Shown: piece after piece, positions 63,822 through 64,000 of the stretch
How positions within the stretch are numbered: the stretch's first letter is position 1
Layout: each line of letters begins with the position of its first letter
Origin: CBDIBC01 sp965276635
GTDB taxonomy: Bacteria > Actinomycetota > Acidimicrobiia > Acidimicrobiales > Palsa-688
Reading direction: 5' to 3'
Assembly (NCBI GenBank): GCA_965276635.1
Contig: CBDIBC010000004.1
Span: 558,001 to 622,000 of the forward strand
DNA: 64,000 nucleotides
Notes under the pieces: model-generated
The model's database searches: none
The model's input: the letters and a program-made list of their open reading frames with translations, nothing else
Told to the model about the DNA's origin: nothing
Program-made: the position numbers and the translations under genes

Positions 63822-63865
63822 ACCGTCGTTCTTCCCACCGTCGTTCTTCCCACCGTGTTCTCCCC
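63822..63865. repeat. 15-bp direct repeat upstream of the decarboxylase gene
   Basis: CACCGTCGTTCTTCC occurs twice in tandem with a partial third copy (CACCGTGTTCTCC) in the leader of the minus-strand gene at 63800. Confidence 0.75.
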
Positions 63866-63897
63866 ACAGGTCGTACCCCCATGGCTCACCCTGTTAC

Positions 63898-63912
63898 GTT
63901 ATAGCCTATAGC
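63898..63912 (-). promoter_or_regulatory. Candidate operator/promoter motif, copy 2
   Basis: Read on the minus strand: GCTATAGGCTATAAC, 98 bp before the decarboxylase GTG and in the same orientation relative to its gene as copy 1. Contains the inverted repeat TATAG-C-CTATA on the plus strand. Confidence 0.5.
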
Positions 63913-63987
63913 ACTCCTCAGACACGGGCTGCCTCGCACGTCGATCAGCCTGGAGTCAACTCGGTGCCGGTCAGGAGCGAGGTTACG

Positions 63988-64000
63988 ATGGCGCCATCGG
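63988..64000 (+). CDS. Possible start of a divergent gene, 4 codons only
   Basis: ATG GCG CCA TCG at the right edge is preceded by GGAGCGAGG ending 5 nt before the ATG, a plausible RBS. Nothing can be said about the product; a regulator of the adjacent catabolic genes would fit the position. Confidence 0.25.

Overview
The window is very GC-rich (about 70%), densely packed, and organised in short operons with many 4-bp ATGA/GTGA start-stop overlaps. The gene set points to an actinomycete, most likely an uncultured member of the Acidimicrobiia: GAF-ANTAR regulators, an Rpf-like transglycosylase, a Cox-type molybdenum hydroxylase, a stand-alone LigD-type polymerase, an actinobacterial LexA box (CGAACATATGTTCG) and a protein built of 'VASDGGIFSFGDAxFYGS' repeats that I associate with Acidimicrobiia. 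The assignment is inference; no rRNA or tRNA gene was seen.

Region by region. 1-3.6 kb: the end of a CMD-coxM-coxS-coxL operon (coxL runs off the left edge) and an NTF2-like protein. 3.8-6.6 kb: a three-gene secreted-protein operon (repeat protein, Tat protein, DUF4331) closed by a strong hairpin. 6.9-10.7 kb: a transglutaminase-like protein and three signalling genes (GAF-GGDEF and two GAF-ANTAR). 10.8-14.6 kb: cytochrome P450, SDR, aldo/keto reductase, NTF2-like. 14.8-18.6 kb: ATP-grasp, universal stress protein, PIG-L deacetylase and kynureninase. 18.7-19.4 kb: a mosaic of three broken pieces (acyl-CoA dehydrogenase N-terminus, Tn3 transposase fragment, DUF2889 N-terminus). 19.4-25 kb: coaA, M20 amidohydrolase, MMPL transporter, LigD-type polymerase. 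25.3-31.1 kb: a long minus-strand run (two alpha/beta hydrolases, nitroreductase, glycosyltransferase, ATL protein, Dus, Maf). 31.15-33.3 kb: an SOS-box-preceded UvrD-like helicase. 33.3-36.4 kb: FNT channel, small protein, STAS protein, zinc ribbon, a perfect 15-bp minisatellite, and the Rpf-like protein. 36.9-41.2 kb: aminotransferase, BisC-type molybdoenzyme, enoyl-CoA hydratase. 41.2-47.9 kb: small membrane protein, NadD-like protein, amidase, acyltransferase-SGNH protein, ahcY, second PIG-L. 48-51 kb: a homodimeric pyruvate-dehydrogenase-E1-like enzyme with a divergent Lrp regulator and an antitoxin remnant.

51-63.8 kb is the most coherent accessory block. One nine-gene minus-strand operon encodes an RbsABC-type importer (lipoprotein, ATPase, permease) followed by a FAH-family hydrolase, VOC dioxygenase, HIT protein, SDR, alpha/beta hydrolase and FAD monooxygenase. 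Divergent from it are an amidohydrolase and an aldehyde dehydrogenase, and beyond those a gamma-resorcylate-decarboxylase-like amidohydrolase on the minus strand. A shared AT-rich motif (GCTATAnGnTATAAC) lies upstream of both flanking transcription units. The set reads as an uptake-plus-degradation system for an aromatic acid or phenol by a meta-cleavage-like route; the substrate is unknown.
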